Notes: generated from the sequence alone by a model not told the origin. Counted from the first letter of the stretch, positions 9,006 through 18,189 are shown. The stretch is DNA of 64,000 nucleotides from Virgibacillus sp. MSJ-26 (GCF_018918075.1 NZ_JAHLPW010000002.1:248001-312000); one strand, 5' to 3'. A program made the numbers and translations.

Positions 9006-9889
9006 AACTAGAAATAGCAGTTTGTTATACCCTTTTAGAAACTTGCTTTGACACATATGATAATTTTATTAGAGACTCTAAGGGTAATTTAATATTAGAG
9101 GAGCTATATAGAAGGAAAATAGTTTTAAATGAGGAGCTTCAGAAAGAGTATGAAGACTTTTTTAAGAATAACCGAAGTGATCTTGCTGACTCGTACGAAT
9201 CCTTTTTTCAGGAAATAATCCAGTATGAAGGTAATTTTAAAATTGTGCCTTCACCACAAGATGATACGGAGAGAATATCTTATCCAGATAAACTTAAGGA
9301 TGTTTGTTTAATAACAGAAGATAAACTTCTTTTAAGTGAATTAAATGAACAATCTTTTAACCAGAATGACATAATAAAATTATCATCTGATGAAATCATT
9401 GATAAAAATCATGACAATCCTCTAAATGAATTTAGATTACCTATTATAAGAAAGGTAATCAAAAATCGCGAACTAAGTAATGACCTTAGTTCTTGGTTAT
9501 CAAGATTCCTAAAAACTGAAACGAATTTGACGATAATAGATAACTATATATATGAAAACAAAGATCAGTTTTACCGTTATTTTTTAACTCATGTACCTCT
9601 AAATGCCAACATAGATATATACACTTTATTAAATAACGGAAATGACGAAAACAACTTAGTACATACATTTACAACTTATCCTTTTAACGCTTGGAACATA
9701 GATGTGAATATTATTAGTAGTAAAAAAGACCAACATGCCCGAGACATTATAACTGATAAATATTATATAGAAATAGACAAGGGGATGAGGGTCTTTGGAA
9801 CGAGAGGATTTACTGAACAATCAAATATAACGATTAGTTATAAGGAAGCTATGTATGATCAATGTCTTCCAAGCTCTATTTTAGCGTAA
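9002..9889 (+). CDS. Uncharacterised partner of the DUF3696 ATPase
   Basis: A 295-residue protein whose TTG start (9002) overlaps the ATPase stop, a sign of stoichiometric co-expression. I cannot assign a family with certainty. DVCLITEDKLLLSEL (100-114) resembles the late D..iiTeD segment of PIN-like nucleases. HARDIITDKYYIEIDKG (245-261) resembles the H-D-R-like strand of some phospholipase D or nuclease-like defence proteins. The protein is charged, without membrane segments or signal peptide. A nuclease or effector role beside the ATPase is plausible but unproved. Base composition is very AT-rich, as in the ATPase gene, consistent with a recently acquired cassette. Confidence 0.6.
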   Translation: MKLEIAVCYTLLETCFDTYDNFIRDSKGNLILEELYRRKIVLNEELQKEYEDFFKNNRSDLADSYESFFQEIIQYEGNFKIVPSPQDDTERISYPDKLKDVCLITEDKLLLSELNEQSFNQNDIIKLSSDEIIDKNHDNPLNEFRLPIIRKVIKNRELSNDLSSWLSRFLKTETNLTIIDNYIYENKDQFYRYFLTHVPLNANIDIYTLLNNGNDENNLVHTFTTYPFNAWNIDVNIISSKKDQHARDIITDKYYIEIDKGMRVFGTRGFTEQSNITISYKEAMYDQCLPSSILA

Positions 9890-10481
9890 GGTTTTCCTGT
9901 CTATGATTAATTTTTTATATTAAACTTGTCAAACTAAAAAACGAAGAAATTTTAGGATGTAAATCTCACAGCGACTTTGCAATAAAACAGTTGTCTACTG
10001 AATCTATCACAGTTATAGTCAACTTCATTGAGACATGTCACAAAAAACTACATCTTTAAGAAAGATAAAAATAAGAAAAATAAGAAGAATAAGAGTGAAA
10101 ATCCAAGTTTGAAGTGCTGCCCACTACAGCTAAAGCATTAAAGTGATTAAATATGCGTTTAAAGGAAGCCCCTCTTCTTTTTGGAGTTTTGGAGATATAA
10201 TTGGGATAATTGCAGAGGAATTCGACATTCAGTCGAAGTATGTTGACAGTGGCAGGAATTGCTATAAAATGGACGTGGAGATTAGTTCTATATACCCATT
10301 TTGCAAAGATAGATTGCTAGATTATACATAAATTATCATGGCATCGAAACCTAGGCATAAATGATAGACTTTGCTTTTCTTATTTGGGATCTGGATTCTG
10401 CACATTTGATTATAATTACCGAAGTTTAAATAAAGATTTGGTTTTGGGTTCCTGTATAATTGTGACTAGGAGGGAATGTTT
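9890..10481 (+). other. AT-rich gap downstream of the ATPase pair
   Basis: About 590 bases. One open frame of 62 codons (10143-10331) has no ribosome binding site and no recognisable similarity. I see no clear terminator after 9889. AGGAGGG near 10468-10474 belongs to the next gene. Confidence 0.4.
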
Positions 10482-11069
10482 ATGAAGAAACTTGTAGGAA
10501 GATGGTACAACGTAAGTAATAATCAACTTGGCAGCTCTTATAATTGTGGTCATTGTGGAAACATAGCGGGCCCTTCCCTATATTATTATTTAAAGACGGA
10601 AGGAAATAGGGCATACATATACATTTGTCCAACTTGCAATAAGCCCACATATGTAAATAACTATGCCAACGAACAAGTGCCAGCCCCTTCTTTTGGTAAT
10701 GAAGTAGAAAACTTACCTAGTGGTATTGAAGCATTATATCTTGAAGCTAGGAATTGTGTTAAGGTAACTGCGTACACATCTGCCGTTTTAATATTAAGGA
10801 AACTACTGATGAATATATCCGTATTAAAAGGAGCCGAACCAGGAAAGAGATTTGTTTACTATGTAACTTATTTAGAGAAAAATCACTTTATTCCACCAGA
10901 TAGTAAAGAATGGGTGGATCACATTAGAATAAAAGGCAATGAGGCTACTCATGAAATACCGAGTATCTCCAAAGAGGATGCAATTGAATTGTTAGACTTC
11001 ACTGAAATGCTTCTAAGATTTGTCTTTGAACTCCCTGGGAAAATGAAAAAATATACTAAAACGGAATAA
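10482..11069 (+). CDS. DUF4145 domain-containing protein
   Basis: A 195-residue protein. It has an N-terminal zinc ribbon (CGHCGN about residue 20, CPTCNKP about 50), then a C-terminal helical DUF4145 domain with LYLEARNCVKVTAYTSAVL, RKLLMNI, and WVDHIRIKGNEATHEI followed by AIELLDFTEMLLRFVFELP. DUF4145 is HEPN-like in overall helical layout and is often found beside restriction or defence genes; its molecular activity is not established. ATG 10482 is chosen because AGGAGGG abuts ATG 10476 too closely. Monocistronic as far as visible. It sits in the same accessory region as the ATPase pair, about 600 bases away. Confidence 0.8.
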   Translation: MKKLVGRWYNVSNNQLGSSYNCGHCGNIAGPSLYYYLKTEGNRAYIYICPTCNKPTYVNNYANEQVPAPSFGNEVENLPSGIEALYLEARNCVKVTAYTSAVLILRKLLMNISVLKGAEPGKRFVYYVTYLEKNHFIPPDSKEWVDHIRIKGNEATHEIPSISKEDAIELLDFTEMLLRFVFELPGKMKKYTKTE

Positions 11070-11192
11070 ATGATATCTGGGGAAATGTGGGATTAGATCC
11101 CCACAACGTTAATGGGTTAAAGTACTGAAGGTATGTGAACTGAAATGCTGTTTGGTCTTTTGCCTAATAGTTTCCCAATCTTTTGGAAGTTC

Positions 11193-11210
11193 GGGGGGGG
11201 GGCAGACCCT
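11193..11210 (+). repeat. REP-like element 2
   Basis: A run of ten G followed by cagaccct, a degenerate GGGTC-GACCC element. It lies between the DUF4145 gene and the permease pseudogene. The surrounding 11070-11265 stretch holds no gene. Confidence 0.35.
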
Positions 11211-11265
11211 AACTACTTGTAGAGACTAATTTAAGCTAGATAGACTTTATTCTAAGGGAGCTATT

Positions 11266-12324
11266 ATGGAGAAAAGAGCGACTTTAAACAAAACCCTAAA
11301 ACCGCATTGGGTCTGGGCCATAGCACTGGGCTCTGCCATCGGTTGGGGTGCTTTCGTGCAACCTATCGATTGGATGGAAACGGCTGGCCCACTAGGAGTA
11401 ATTATCGGGTTTAGTATCGGGGCATTGCTCATGATGCTCATAGCGGTGAGTTACGGCTTCTTAATCAGAGGTTTTCCGGTCTCAGGTGGAGAGTGTGCCT
11501 ATGCTTATATCAGCTTGGGACGGACACATGCTTTTATTAGCGGATGGTTTCTAACCTTAGGGTATATCTGCATTGTTGCGCTTAACGCATCCGCCTTTGC
11601 GCTGATGATCAAATATGTCTTTCCTATCGTCATCGAGAACTTTTATTTGTACTCGGTCGCTGGCTGGGACATATATGGCTTGGAAATTATTATCGCAACG
11701 TTAGCTTTAGTCATTTTCGGATACTTAAATATCAAAGGAGCAGGATTTACAGGTCAGATGCAATTTGTATTTGCCATGGCTATAGTAGCAGGTGTTGTTA
11801 TTTTAACTATAACAGTCGGTTTCCAACCTGGCGCGGGTCTGTCGAATGTATAACCACTTTTCCCAAGTAACACGACGGCTTTTGCAGCGATAATCTCAAT
11901 CGTCGCTATCGCACCTTGGGCATTTTCACAGGCTTGCACGGATTTATTATGGCTAGTCGCTGCTTATTATTCGCCATATCACGCGCGAGGATTTTACCAA
12001 AGTCATTTGGAAGATTGCACCCTAAATATAAGACGCCACATGTGGCAATCATCTTTACGATTGCTATTTCAGCAGCTGCTCCTTGGTTAGGAAGAGAGGC
12101 ACTTGTTTGGGTCTAAGAACTATCCTGATCGAATGCCGTGGAATTCTGGTAAGTTTCGTTATTTCGAAAATATTTGGATTGCGTAAATCTTAAAAGATAT
12201 TATAGCGATGGAAGAGGATGAAGAGCAAAACAAAGAAGTCGAACACTTCCTCGAATACTACTGTAATCTGAATGCTCTTGATGTGGATGACACCGCAGAG
12301 AAGAGCGGTGCTTTGAAGCAATAA
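11266..12324 (+). pseudogene. APC-family amino-acid permease pseudogene
   Basis: An N-terminal half of 195 codons starts at ATG 11266 (AAGGGAGC upstream). It encodes about six membrane segments with the APC hallmark ALGSAIGWGAFVQPIDWM and GGECAYAYISLG. It stops at 11851. A further piece, GLHGFIMASRCLLFAISRAR (from about 11930), continues through RLHPKYKTPHVAIIFTIAIS in another frame after loss of several segments, and stops at 12114. The loop sequence YPDRMPWNSGKFRYFENI follows, then a last open stretch beginning MEEDEEQNKEVEHF that ends at 12324. The gene has at least one large internal deletion and two frame breaks, so no functional carrier can be made. Confidence 0.85.
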
Positions 12325-12345
12325 TAATCGGATAAACTATTGGAA

Positions 12346-12384
12346 CAGTTCCCCTGTCAATTGAAGCAGGGGAACTGCTTTTTT
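12346..12384 (+). terminator. Rho-independent terminator
   Basis: An 11-bp perfect stem (CAGTTCCCCTG at 12346-12356 with its complement at 12367-12377) is followed by CTTTTTT. The orientation is plus, so it ended the permease transcript. The convergent protease gene stops at 12401. Confidence 0.85.
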
Positions 12385-12400
12385 ATGGTGCTTCTAATTA

Positions 12401-13990
12401 TTAATGAACTCCAACAGCGTTATAAGCCTGTTCTACAGCATCTTTTTCCGCGGAATTTTCACCGTATAACTCAATTGCGGATTGAACAGCTGCTTGTCTC
12501 ATAGCACTGAAATCCGAATTTGGTGTTAGGTAGTGGTTAGTAGCATAGTAATAAATGTTCTCTGTGGCTTCACGGCCAACTCCCTCTACTTGTACACCGT
12601 AATGTTCGCCGCCTTCAGAAATGAGGTGTGCAGCTTTGTTGTTGATGCTGCTGTTAATGTGAACACCGCCATTATCCAAGTCACCTGTATATAGTTTGCT
12701 ATAGTGATCAGGATATGGTTTTTGTGTACGACTTTCAATGAGAGAGGCAGGATCTTCAAGAGAACGAAGCGCATGTGTACCGTCCGCGATAATATCTTCT
12801 CCCATGAGCCAATTTTCACGCTGAACCATAACGCCAAATATATCTGCAATTGATTCATTTAATGCACCGGACTCATTTCTATAAATTAAACCCGATGTAT
12901 GTTGTATGACACCATGAGTCATTTCATGTGCTGCAACATCGAGTGCTCCAGCTAAACTATGGAACCTTTCACCATCTCCGTCACCATAGGACATATACGT
13001 GCCATTCCAAGAGGCATTATTCCAGTTATCTCCCACATGTACTCGAGATAGTAGAGGTTGTCCATTATCATCGACAGAATCACGGTCAAATGTGTCTTCA
13101 TAGTAGTCATATGTTTTCTGTGCATTGGCATGTGCATCAACAGCAGCACCGTCTTTGAACATTTTACTTACGCTTGTAACGAGTGCCATATCATCGCTTG
13201 CATCGAATGTTTGGACTCCCTGTCCACGTGTAGTATCATGCATTCCAAATAAATTATCTATTTGAAGTACCTCAAATTTTTGCTTATTACCGAACACTCC
13301 TTTACCAAAAGCTGTGACTTCCTCGGCAGCATTAAAGTGGTCAATGACCCTTCCGTTATATGGATCAATAAAGTAATGCCAATACCCAACTTCAGGTTCC
13401 GTTGTTGAAGCAGTAACGAGATAAGTTTGATAGAATTTGTCTTCATATTCATAGATATATGGCTCGGCATTGATTTTGCCGTCGTATTCTTCCACCTTAC
13501 CAATGTTATGCTCAATGGCTTGTTTTGCTCTGTTTATTGCTAGTTTTTTTGATGAAGCGGTATCTTTATTAGTACTTTTTATATCTATACCAGGCACTAC
13601 TGTACCAAAATATGATGTGATATTATTGTTTTTATCTAATGCTAACGTTTGCTCAGCTCCATAAATAGGAATACCCATATGCAACTGCTGAAGCTTAAAA
13701 TGGTAAATCCCTGTTTGTTCATCTTCTTCGGCTTTAATCACTTTAAAGTCTCCATTTAAATTCCCAAACTGCTCTTCCAAGTAAGATAAGGCGACTTCCT
13801 TCTTACTTACTCCATGGGGCGCTTCCCAATTTTCAATAATATAAGAGGGTGTTTTGTATTCGTCATCATACTGAATTTTATTATCTTGGGCATATACACT
13901 GTCTACGCTAAAGGCAGCTGCCCCAAAACCTATGGATAAAGCTAAAATGGATGAACAGATCTTTTTATTTACTTTTACGGTTAATTTCAT
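12401..13990 (-). CDS. Secreted M4 metalloprotease (thermolysin/bacillolysin family)
   Basis: A 529-residue preproprotein. The signal peptide is about residues 1-34, ending SVYA before QDN. FTP and PepSY-like propeptide follows (about 55-225), then the catalytic M4 domain. Zinc site HEMTH at 355-359 with the third ligand Glu in ALNESIAD (residue 379). The substrate/transition-state segment GGVHINSSINNKAAHL contains the M4 catalytic histidine. The enzyme is secreted, autoprocessed and degrades extracellular protein. ATG 13990 follows GGAGGAGG; the in-frame ATG at 14008 overlaps that site. It lies 25 bases after the TasA-like gene, so the two are likely co-transcribed. Intact and of usual family length. 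Confidence 0.95.
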   Translation of the reverse strand: MKLTVKVNKKICSSILALSIGFGAAAFSVDSVYAQDNKIQYDDEYKTPSYIIENWEAPHGVSKKEVALSYLEEQFGNLNGDFKVIKAEEDEQTGIYHFKLQQLHMGIPIYGAEQTLALDKNNNITSYFGTVVPGIDIKSTNKDTASSKKLAINRAKQAIEHNIGKVEEYDGKINAEPYIYEYEDKFYQTYLVTASTTEPEVGYWHYFIDPYNGRVIDHFNAAEEVTAFGKGVFGNKQKFEVLQIDNLFGMHDTTRGQGVQTFDASDDMALVTSVSKMFKDGAAVDAHANAQKTYDYYEDTFDRDSVDDNGQPLLSRVHVGDNWNNASWNGTYMSYGDGDGERFHSLAGALDVAAHEMTHGVIQHTSGLIYRNESGALNESIADIFGVMVQRENWLMGEDIIADGTHALRSLEDPASLIESRTQKPYPDHYSKLYTGDLDNGGVHINSSINNKAAHLISEGGEHYGVQVEGVGREATENIYYYATNHYLTPNSDFSAMRQAAVQSAIELYGENSAEKDAVEQAYNAVGVH

Positions 13991-14015
13991 AATCTTATCC
14001 TCCTCCAATTACGAT

Positions 14016-14591
14016 TTAGAGTTCTTCACCTTCACCTTGTGTGGCGTTGAACGTCCAAGTTAATTCTAGGCCAGTGTCTTGAAATTCATTTTGATCTTCT
14101 CCGTTATCAACAAACTCAAATTCTACCCAAAGATCATTGGTATCTCCCGATTGAAGTCCATCTTCCATTAAAGGTTCAAAGACACTTTTTTCTACAACAT
14201 CTGGATCCATGTCTTTTAATTCATGTAATGTTGTTTCAAATATTGGCTCATTCTCCTTATCCCAGTTCCAGAGAAAATTTACCCTAATATGTTTACCGAA
14301 GTCTTCATCACTATCACCATCTACTTGGTAATCGGTATCAAGATTGATTGTATCGATGTCTAAACTTCCGTCATTTGCCAACGTAAATTCACGAAATATA
14401 GAATCACCTGGTTTTATATTATCAATATTGATGATAGCCTCAGGGTTCATTGATAAATCCAAAGATCCAGACGTAAATGTATTATTTGTTTCTACCTCGT
14501 CGCTAAAGTAGGCAAAAGTTCCTCCGGTAATCAGAGCCCCCCCTAATATAGCTGTTGCAATACCTAATCCAAGTTTTCTCCTTATGCTCAT
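14016..14591 (-). CDS. TasA/camelysin (CalY) family secreted fibre protein
   Basis: A 191-residue protein starting MSIRRKLGLGIATAILGGALITGGTFAYFSD. This is the typical TasA/CalY/spore-coat-associated N-terminus, cleaved after the hydrophobic segment by a SipW-type signal peptidase. The body has the family pattern FTSGSLDLSMNPEAII, IKPGDSIFREFTLANDGSLDI and LELTWTFNA near the end. TasA-like proteins form the protein fibres of Bacillus biofilms; camelysins are cell-surface metalloprotease-like members. No sipW is adjacent. First gene of a probable operon with the M4 protease. ATG 14591 follows GGGAGGAAA. Confidence 0.9.
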   Translation of the reverse strand: MSIRRKLGLGIATAILGGALITGGTFAYFSDEVETNNTFTSGSLDLSMNPEAIINIDNIKPGDSIFREFTLANDGSLDIDTINLDTDYQVDGDSDEDFGKHIRVNFLWNWDKENEPIFETTLHELKDMDPDVVEKSVFEPLMEDGLQSGDTNDLWVEFEFVDNGEDQNEFQDTGLELTWTFNATQGEGEEL

Positions 14592-14710
14592 TGCATTTCC
14601 TCCCTTGTATCAATTAATGTTAACTTCTGTTTAAAATAATAGAAAAAAGTAATTCAATAGTTGTTGAAGAATCTATCCTCCTTTTGTTATAAATTTAATA
14701 TATTATGTAA

Positions 14711-14772
14711 GTTCTTGTTGCTTAGTTTTTTATATAAGAAACTATAACTCTATTTCGTTCTTTATTAAGAAC
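14711..14772 (-). promoter_or_regulatory. Possible SinR-type operators upstream of the TasA-like gene
   Basis: GTTCTTG at 14711-14717 and the inverted pair GTTCTT-TATT-AAGAAC at 14757-14772 resemble the GTTCTYT box bound by SinR upstream of B. subtilis tapA-sipW-tasA. The whole gap 14592-14851 is otherwise AT-rich and gene-free. Binding by a SinR homologue is inference from the motif and the downstream gene. Confidence 0.4.
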
Positions 14773-14851
14773 AGATTAGAAAGAATCATACTATAAACAA
14801 TAATTTAAATCAACAGAAAATTCATGAAAGGGGTAGTTAGTACCAGCCGAA

Positions 14852-16042
14852 TTAAAATACAATCGCCATGACAGTACCTGGAACCGCAAGCCCGAATAGT
14901 GTTAGAAATTCCAACAGTTTCTTACCCGGTATTGGTTTTCTAGCAAATAAGAAGCCTTGCAAAATCCCAATGGCTGCTGCAAGTATTGCACTGACGAATG
15001 AGACAAATAGACTCATAGAGAGTGAATCCCAGCCAGTTTCGTTATTAAAATGTTCCAATGTAAATGTATTATTGATACCGATTATTTTTACAAAAGCACC
15101 TAGCACTACCATCACAAACATGAGAAGAATGAATGCTATAAATATTGTGCTAATTGTACCAACAAAAGCTTTAGCTGACTTTGAAAGTGGGACATTCGTA
15201 GAGCCTGATTCCCCACTGATTGTGCCGACATTACTGTCTTTGAGAAAGTACGTTTGGAAAATAAAGACGACCAGGCTCGGTAAAATCAGAAACACGCCAA
15301 GTACTGCTGCTAGTTCTAGATTGTGTTGACCGAGAACAAGCAAGTAAGCCTCTGATGCTAGGAACCGTTCTCCTCCACCGATAATGAGTGGATTGGAGAA
15401 GTCTGCCAATGCCATCACGAAAACGAGGAGTCCCGCTTTGATAATTCCAGACTTGGGAAGTGGAAGTGTTACAGTTCCGAGAGTCTTCCACTGATTGGAC
15501 CAAGACCTTGTGCAGCATACTCCAAATCCGCATTTGAATTTCTCATGGTGCTTTCAATAAGCATATAACCAATAGGAAAGTAGCCAATGATTTGAGCGAT
15601 GACTACTCCCCAAAAACCATAAATACTAAATTGTCCACCAAAAATATTACTGATATAATCCGTTACAACATCAGAATAATCAATGATAAAGAGAATATAA
15701 ATGGAGGTGCAACCAATGGGAGCAACGCAATCCCTTTAAAAGATTAAAGATAGCGTTGTTCGTGCGTGTGACATAAAGTGCGATATTGATACTTAGAAAT
15801 AAAACGATAACTGTAGAAATGATTGCTGACAGTAAACTGTTCAGCAAGGTTTCCCAATAATAAGAAGCACTAAAAAACTGTTTATAAAAGTCTAGCGTTA
15901 ATTGCCCTGTGCCGAAACCAAAGCTTTTCAGCAATACTGCGAGCACCGGTGCAACAATAAATATCATGATTGCCGCTGCAAGAATAATCGTCGCAATGGC
16001 AAACCAAGGCTCGGCCCAAAACCGTTCCCATATGGCCGCCAC
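14852..16042 (-). pseudogene. ABC transporter permease pseudogene (iron/2-aminoethylphosphonate type)
   Basis: The N-terminal part (GTG 16042 to about 15690) encodes MAAIWERFWAEPWFAIAT and two membrane segments with LLKSFGFGTGQLTLDFY. It then shifts frame several times between 15690 and 15420. The central and C-terminal part (15418-14852) is open again: ALADFSNPLIIGGGERFLA, a long membrane region, FVKIIGINNTFTLEHF and LLEFLTLFGLAVPGTVMA. It stops directly after the permease EAA-like segment, so the last membrane segments are lost. This resembles permeases of iron or 2-aminoethylphosphonate ABC systems. No ATPase or binding-protein gene is present nearby, so the transporter is defunct. Confidence 0.8.
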
Positions 16043-16078
16043 TTATACTTCCCCCTAAATCTTACTAATTAGAATTTC

Positions 16079-16525
16079 TCACGTGTAGTTATCCGATGTA
16101 ACGACACCCATATTAATATCATGGACTTTTGCCTGTTCTAAAAAAGCTGTCAGCCCATTAATTGGTCTCACATGGTCTTCTATAACGAAACTATCTTCCA
16201 ATTTCTGATAGGCATCATTGACTACTTGATAAGCGTGATTCCACGGAACCTTTTGTTGATACAATCCTGATGCTAGGATAGTCAACAAATCTGGTAAAGA
16301 GCCAATCGCTAATGGGCCTTCCAGGTCCCATGTCTGTTGATTATAAGAAAAGCCCAATGCTTGAGCCAATAGGTTTTTATCATAGGAATGATCAGTTTTG
16401 CCAATCAAATTGACTAACTTTTCTGCCCAACGAACCCACAAAGTGAAATCCATAATTGTCCCGTCTTTGTCAGACAAGATACAATCAATATCATATTTAT
16501 TCTTGTTAATAGTTACTACGCTCAC
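16079..16525 (-). pseudogene. Truncated HAD-family hydrolase
   Basis: A GTG start (16525, behind GGGAGGGG) gives 148 codons. The HAD motif I segment is CILSDKDGTIMDFTLWVRWA and motif II is GVVTSDN, right where the frame stops. A normal HAD phosphatase of this type continues another 70-100 residues with motifs III and IV, so the protein lacks its Lys and second Asp pair and should be inactive. It sits between a DeoR regulator and the broken ABC permease, in the same direction. Together they are remnants of a phosphonate- or organophosphate-type uptake operon. Confidence 0.75.
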
Positions 16526-16576
16526 GAATTCCCCTCCCATTCTTACAACAACATAAAGAACTTTTTGTGTGTTCAG

Positions 16577-16592
16577 TTGCATTTAAGTGCAA
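16577..16592 (-). promoter_or_regulatory. Operator-like site A of the DeoR regulator
   Basis: TTGCATTTAAGTGCAA, a near-perfect inverted repeat (TTGCA/TGCAA) about 50 bases before the start of the HAD gene. It matches the site at 17662-17677 in 13 of 16 positions. The rest of the gap 16526-16860 holds no supported gene. Confidence 0.5.
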
Positions 16593-16860
16593 TTACGTGC
16601 TTACGGTTTCATATTATAGAGCGTATATATCTTATGTCAAAATGCATATTTCAGAATGCTACGTGAAAAACAATGAAAAAAGCCTAGACAATACGTCTAA
16701 GCTAAATTATGCTTGTATTTGCTTGCTGATTCTACCAGTAATGAATAAATATTCATTAAATTCAACAAAGATAAACTGTAATCTTTGCAATCACGCGAGA
16801 TTGAGCGGACTTTTAGATTAGTAAGTGGGGGAGGACGATAAACGCCAATAAAGTGTCACT

Positions 16861-17619
16861 TTAGAGTATATCAATTCCGTTTGCTTTGTATTTTTCGAGA
16901 ACATTCTCGTTGATCTTAGAGTCAGTTATGATACGGTTCACCTGGTCAAAAGGGCAGACATTGAGAAGAGAGACAATATCGAATTTACTGCTGTCTGCTA
17001 ACACGATGCGGTGTTGGGCTATTTCAATCATCTTCTTTTTTACTTGCAACTCCCCTGCACCGTAATCCGTCAATCCTTTTGTCACTGAAATACCACTGAT
17101 ACTCATAAAAAATATATCTATATGAAACTGACTAATAAAATTTTCCGTTAATTCCCCAACCGTACATAGCTCTTGATTGCGCATAATGCCACCAGCAAAG
17201 ATAATCGTATAATCCTGCATATCTGACAGTTCATGGGCAATCGTCATGGAATTCGTCAATATAGTTAGACGGTTAAATCTCTTTTTTAATTCTTTTGCAA
17301 ACTCCGTATTCGTTGTGCTGACGTCCATTGCAATGGATTGCCCTTCCATAACGAATTCTGCTGCCTTTTTAGCAATCTCTTGTTTCTCTTTCAAAAACTT
17401 TGATTCACGCACAGTAAATGTTAGTTCTCTACTATTAACTTCCTCAAGTACAGCTCCACCGTGTACTCGTGTTAAGTATCCCTGTTTTTCCATATATTCC
17501 AAGTCTCTCCTGATTGTTTCTATTGAGACGTTAAATTGCTTCATCAAGTTGGCTACCCGGACTGATTTGTCTTTTCGAATCATTTCGTTAATTTTTCCCT
17601 GTCTTTCTTTAGCAAACAA
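16861..17619 (-). CDS. DeoR/GlpR family transcriptional repressor
   Basis: A 252-residue regulator. N-terminal DeoR helix-turn-helix: RQGKINEMIRKDKSVRVANL followed by FNVSIETIRRDLEYMEKQGYLTRVHGGAV. The C-terminal sugar-phosphate-binding DeoRC domain includes IAMDVSTTNTEFA, LTILTNSMTIAHEL, IIFAGGIMRNQE and RIVLADSSKFD. DeoR-family repressors release DNA on binding a phosphorylated metabolite. TTG 17619 is chosen because it follows GAGGGTGAG and matches the usual family N-terminus; the upstream ATG at 17661 overlaps the operator-like site. Matching sites lie before this gene and before the HAD/ABC remnants, implying autoregulation and a former target operon. Confidence 0.88.
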   Translation of the reverse strand: MFAKERQGKINEMIRKDKSVRVANLMKQFNVSIETIRRDLEYMEKQGYLTRVHGGAVLEEVNSRELTFTVRESKFLKEKQEIAKKAAEFVMEGQSIAMDVSTTNTEFAKELKKRFNRLTILTNSMTIAHELSDMQDYTIIFAGGIMRNQELCTVGELTENFISQFHIDIFFMSISGISVTKGLTDYGAGELQVKKKMIEIAQHRIVLADSSKFDIVSLLNVCPFDQVNRIITDSKINENVLEKYKANGIDIL

Positions 17620-17661
17620 AATCTCACCCTCTTTTTCAAGAATAGTTATAAGTGCACACAT

Positions 17662-17677
17662 TTACAATTAAGTACAA
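17662..17677 (-). promoter_or_regulatory. Operator-like site B upstream of the DeoR gene
   Basis: TTACAATTAAGTACAA, related to the site at 16577-16592 (shared TT.CA.TTAAGT.CAA). It lies about 40 bases before the chosen start of the regulator gene. Confidence 0.5.
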
Positions 17678-17826
17678 CTTCGTCATCTATTGTACTGGAT
17701 TTATTTATTTTTTTCACTTTATATGAAGAGATTTTTTATAAATAATGATGCTGTTTTTTTGCTATAAAAGTGTTCATAATATCCTTTAAAGAAACATGTG
17801 GGAAAGGAAGTCTGGTTTTTACGTAA

Positions 17827-18051
17827 ATGATAAAGAAGAGAGTCAATTTGGTACAGTTAGAATATCGTTATACTAAAATGTATTCACTTGAAGCAAGCAT
17901 GGTTAATACTCCGGAAAAGTATCGTTGGAGCAGCTATCAGGCATACATTTCAAACAAAGATAATCCATATGTGCGAACCGATAAAATATTATCCTATTTT
18001 TCCGAGCCGGTGAAAGAGAAATATCGGGAGTTTATTGAGGAGCGAGAATAG
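17827..18051 (+). pseudogene. REP-associated (Y1/IS200-like) transposase remnant
   Basis: Only the C-terminal portion is recognisable: SLEASMVNTPEKYRWSSYQA, the hallmark of the conserved end of TnpA_REP/Y1-type transposases (P..Y.WSSY.AY), followed by YVRTDKILSYFSEPVKEKYREF. The preceding residues are degenerate, and the catalytic HUH and tyrosine regions are absent. The fragment is followed within 25 bases by a REP-like sequence, consistent with the known pairing of these transposases with REP elements. It is not capable of transposition. Confidence 0.75.
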
Positions 18052-18073
18052 CTAAATAGGTTCTGTAAAACCC

Positions 18074-18090
18074 GGGAGTCTGAACCCCGC
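18074..18090 (+). repeat. REP-like element 3
   Basis: gggagtctgaaccccgc, a GGG-GTCTGA-CCCC element next to the transposase remnant. It shares AACCCCGCTAT with the element at 32404. Confidence 0.45.
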
Positions 18091-18189
18091 TATCTAGCCG
18101 TCTACAAATAAGTTTGATATGATAGTTTTACAGTATAATACAAGCAGGCGAGATGGTCATAAACCTCTGTGGTGAACGGGGGTGAGGCC

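Noticed and set aside
7431..9889. Gabija or Septu assignment for the ATPase pair
   Set aside because: No TOPRIM domain in the ATPase, no UvrD-like helicase and no HNH motif in the partner.
10143..10331. Open frame of 62 codons after the ATPase pair
   Set aside because: No ribosome binding site, no recognisable family, and the surrounding sequence looks non-coding; not enough to call a gene.
12928..13252. Plus-strand open frames inside the M4 protease gene
   Set aside because: Histidine-rich antisense shadows of a strongly supported gene; no start signals.
16567..16821. Plus-strand open frame of 84 codons in the DeoR/HAD gap
   Set aside because: Overlaps the operator-like site, low-complexity composition and no ribosome site.
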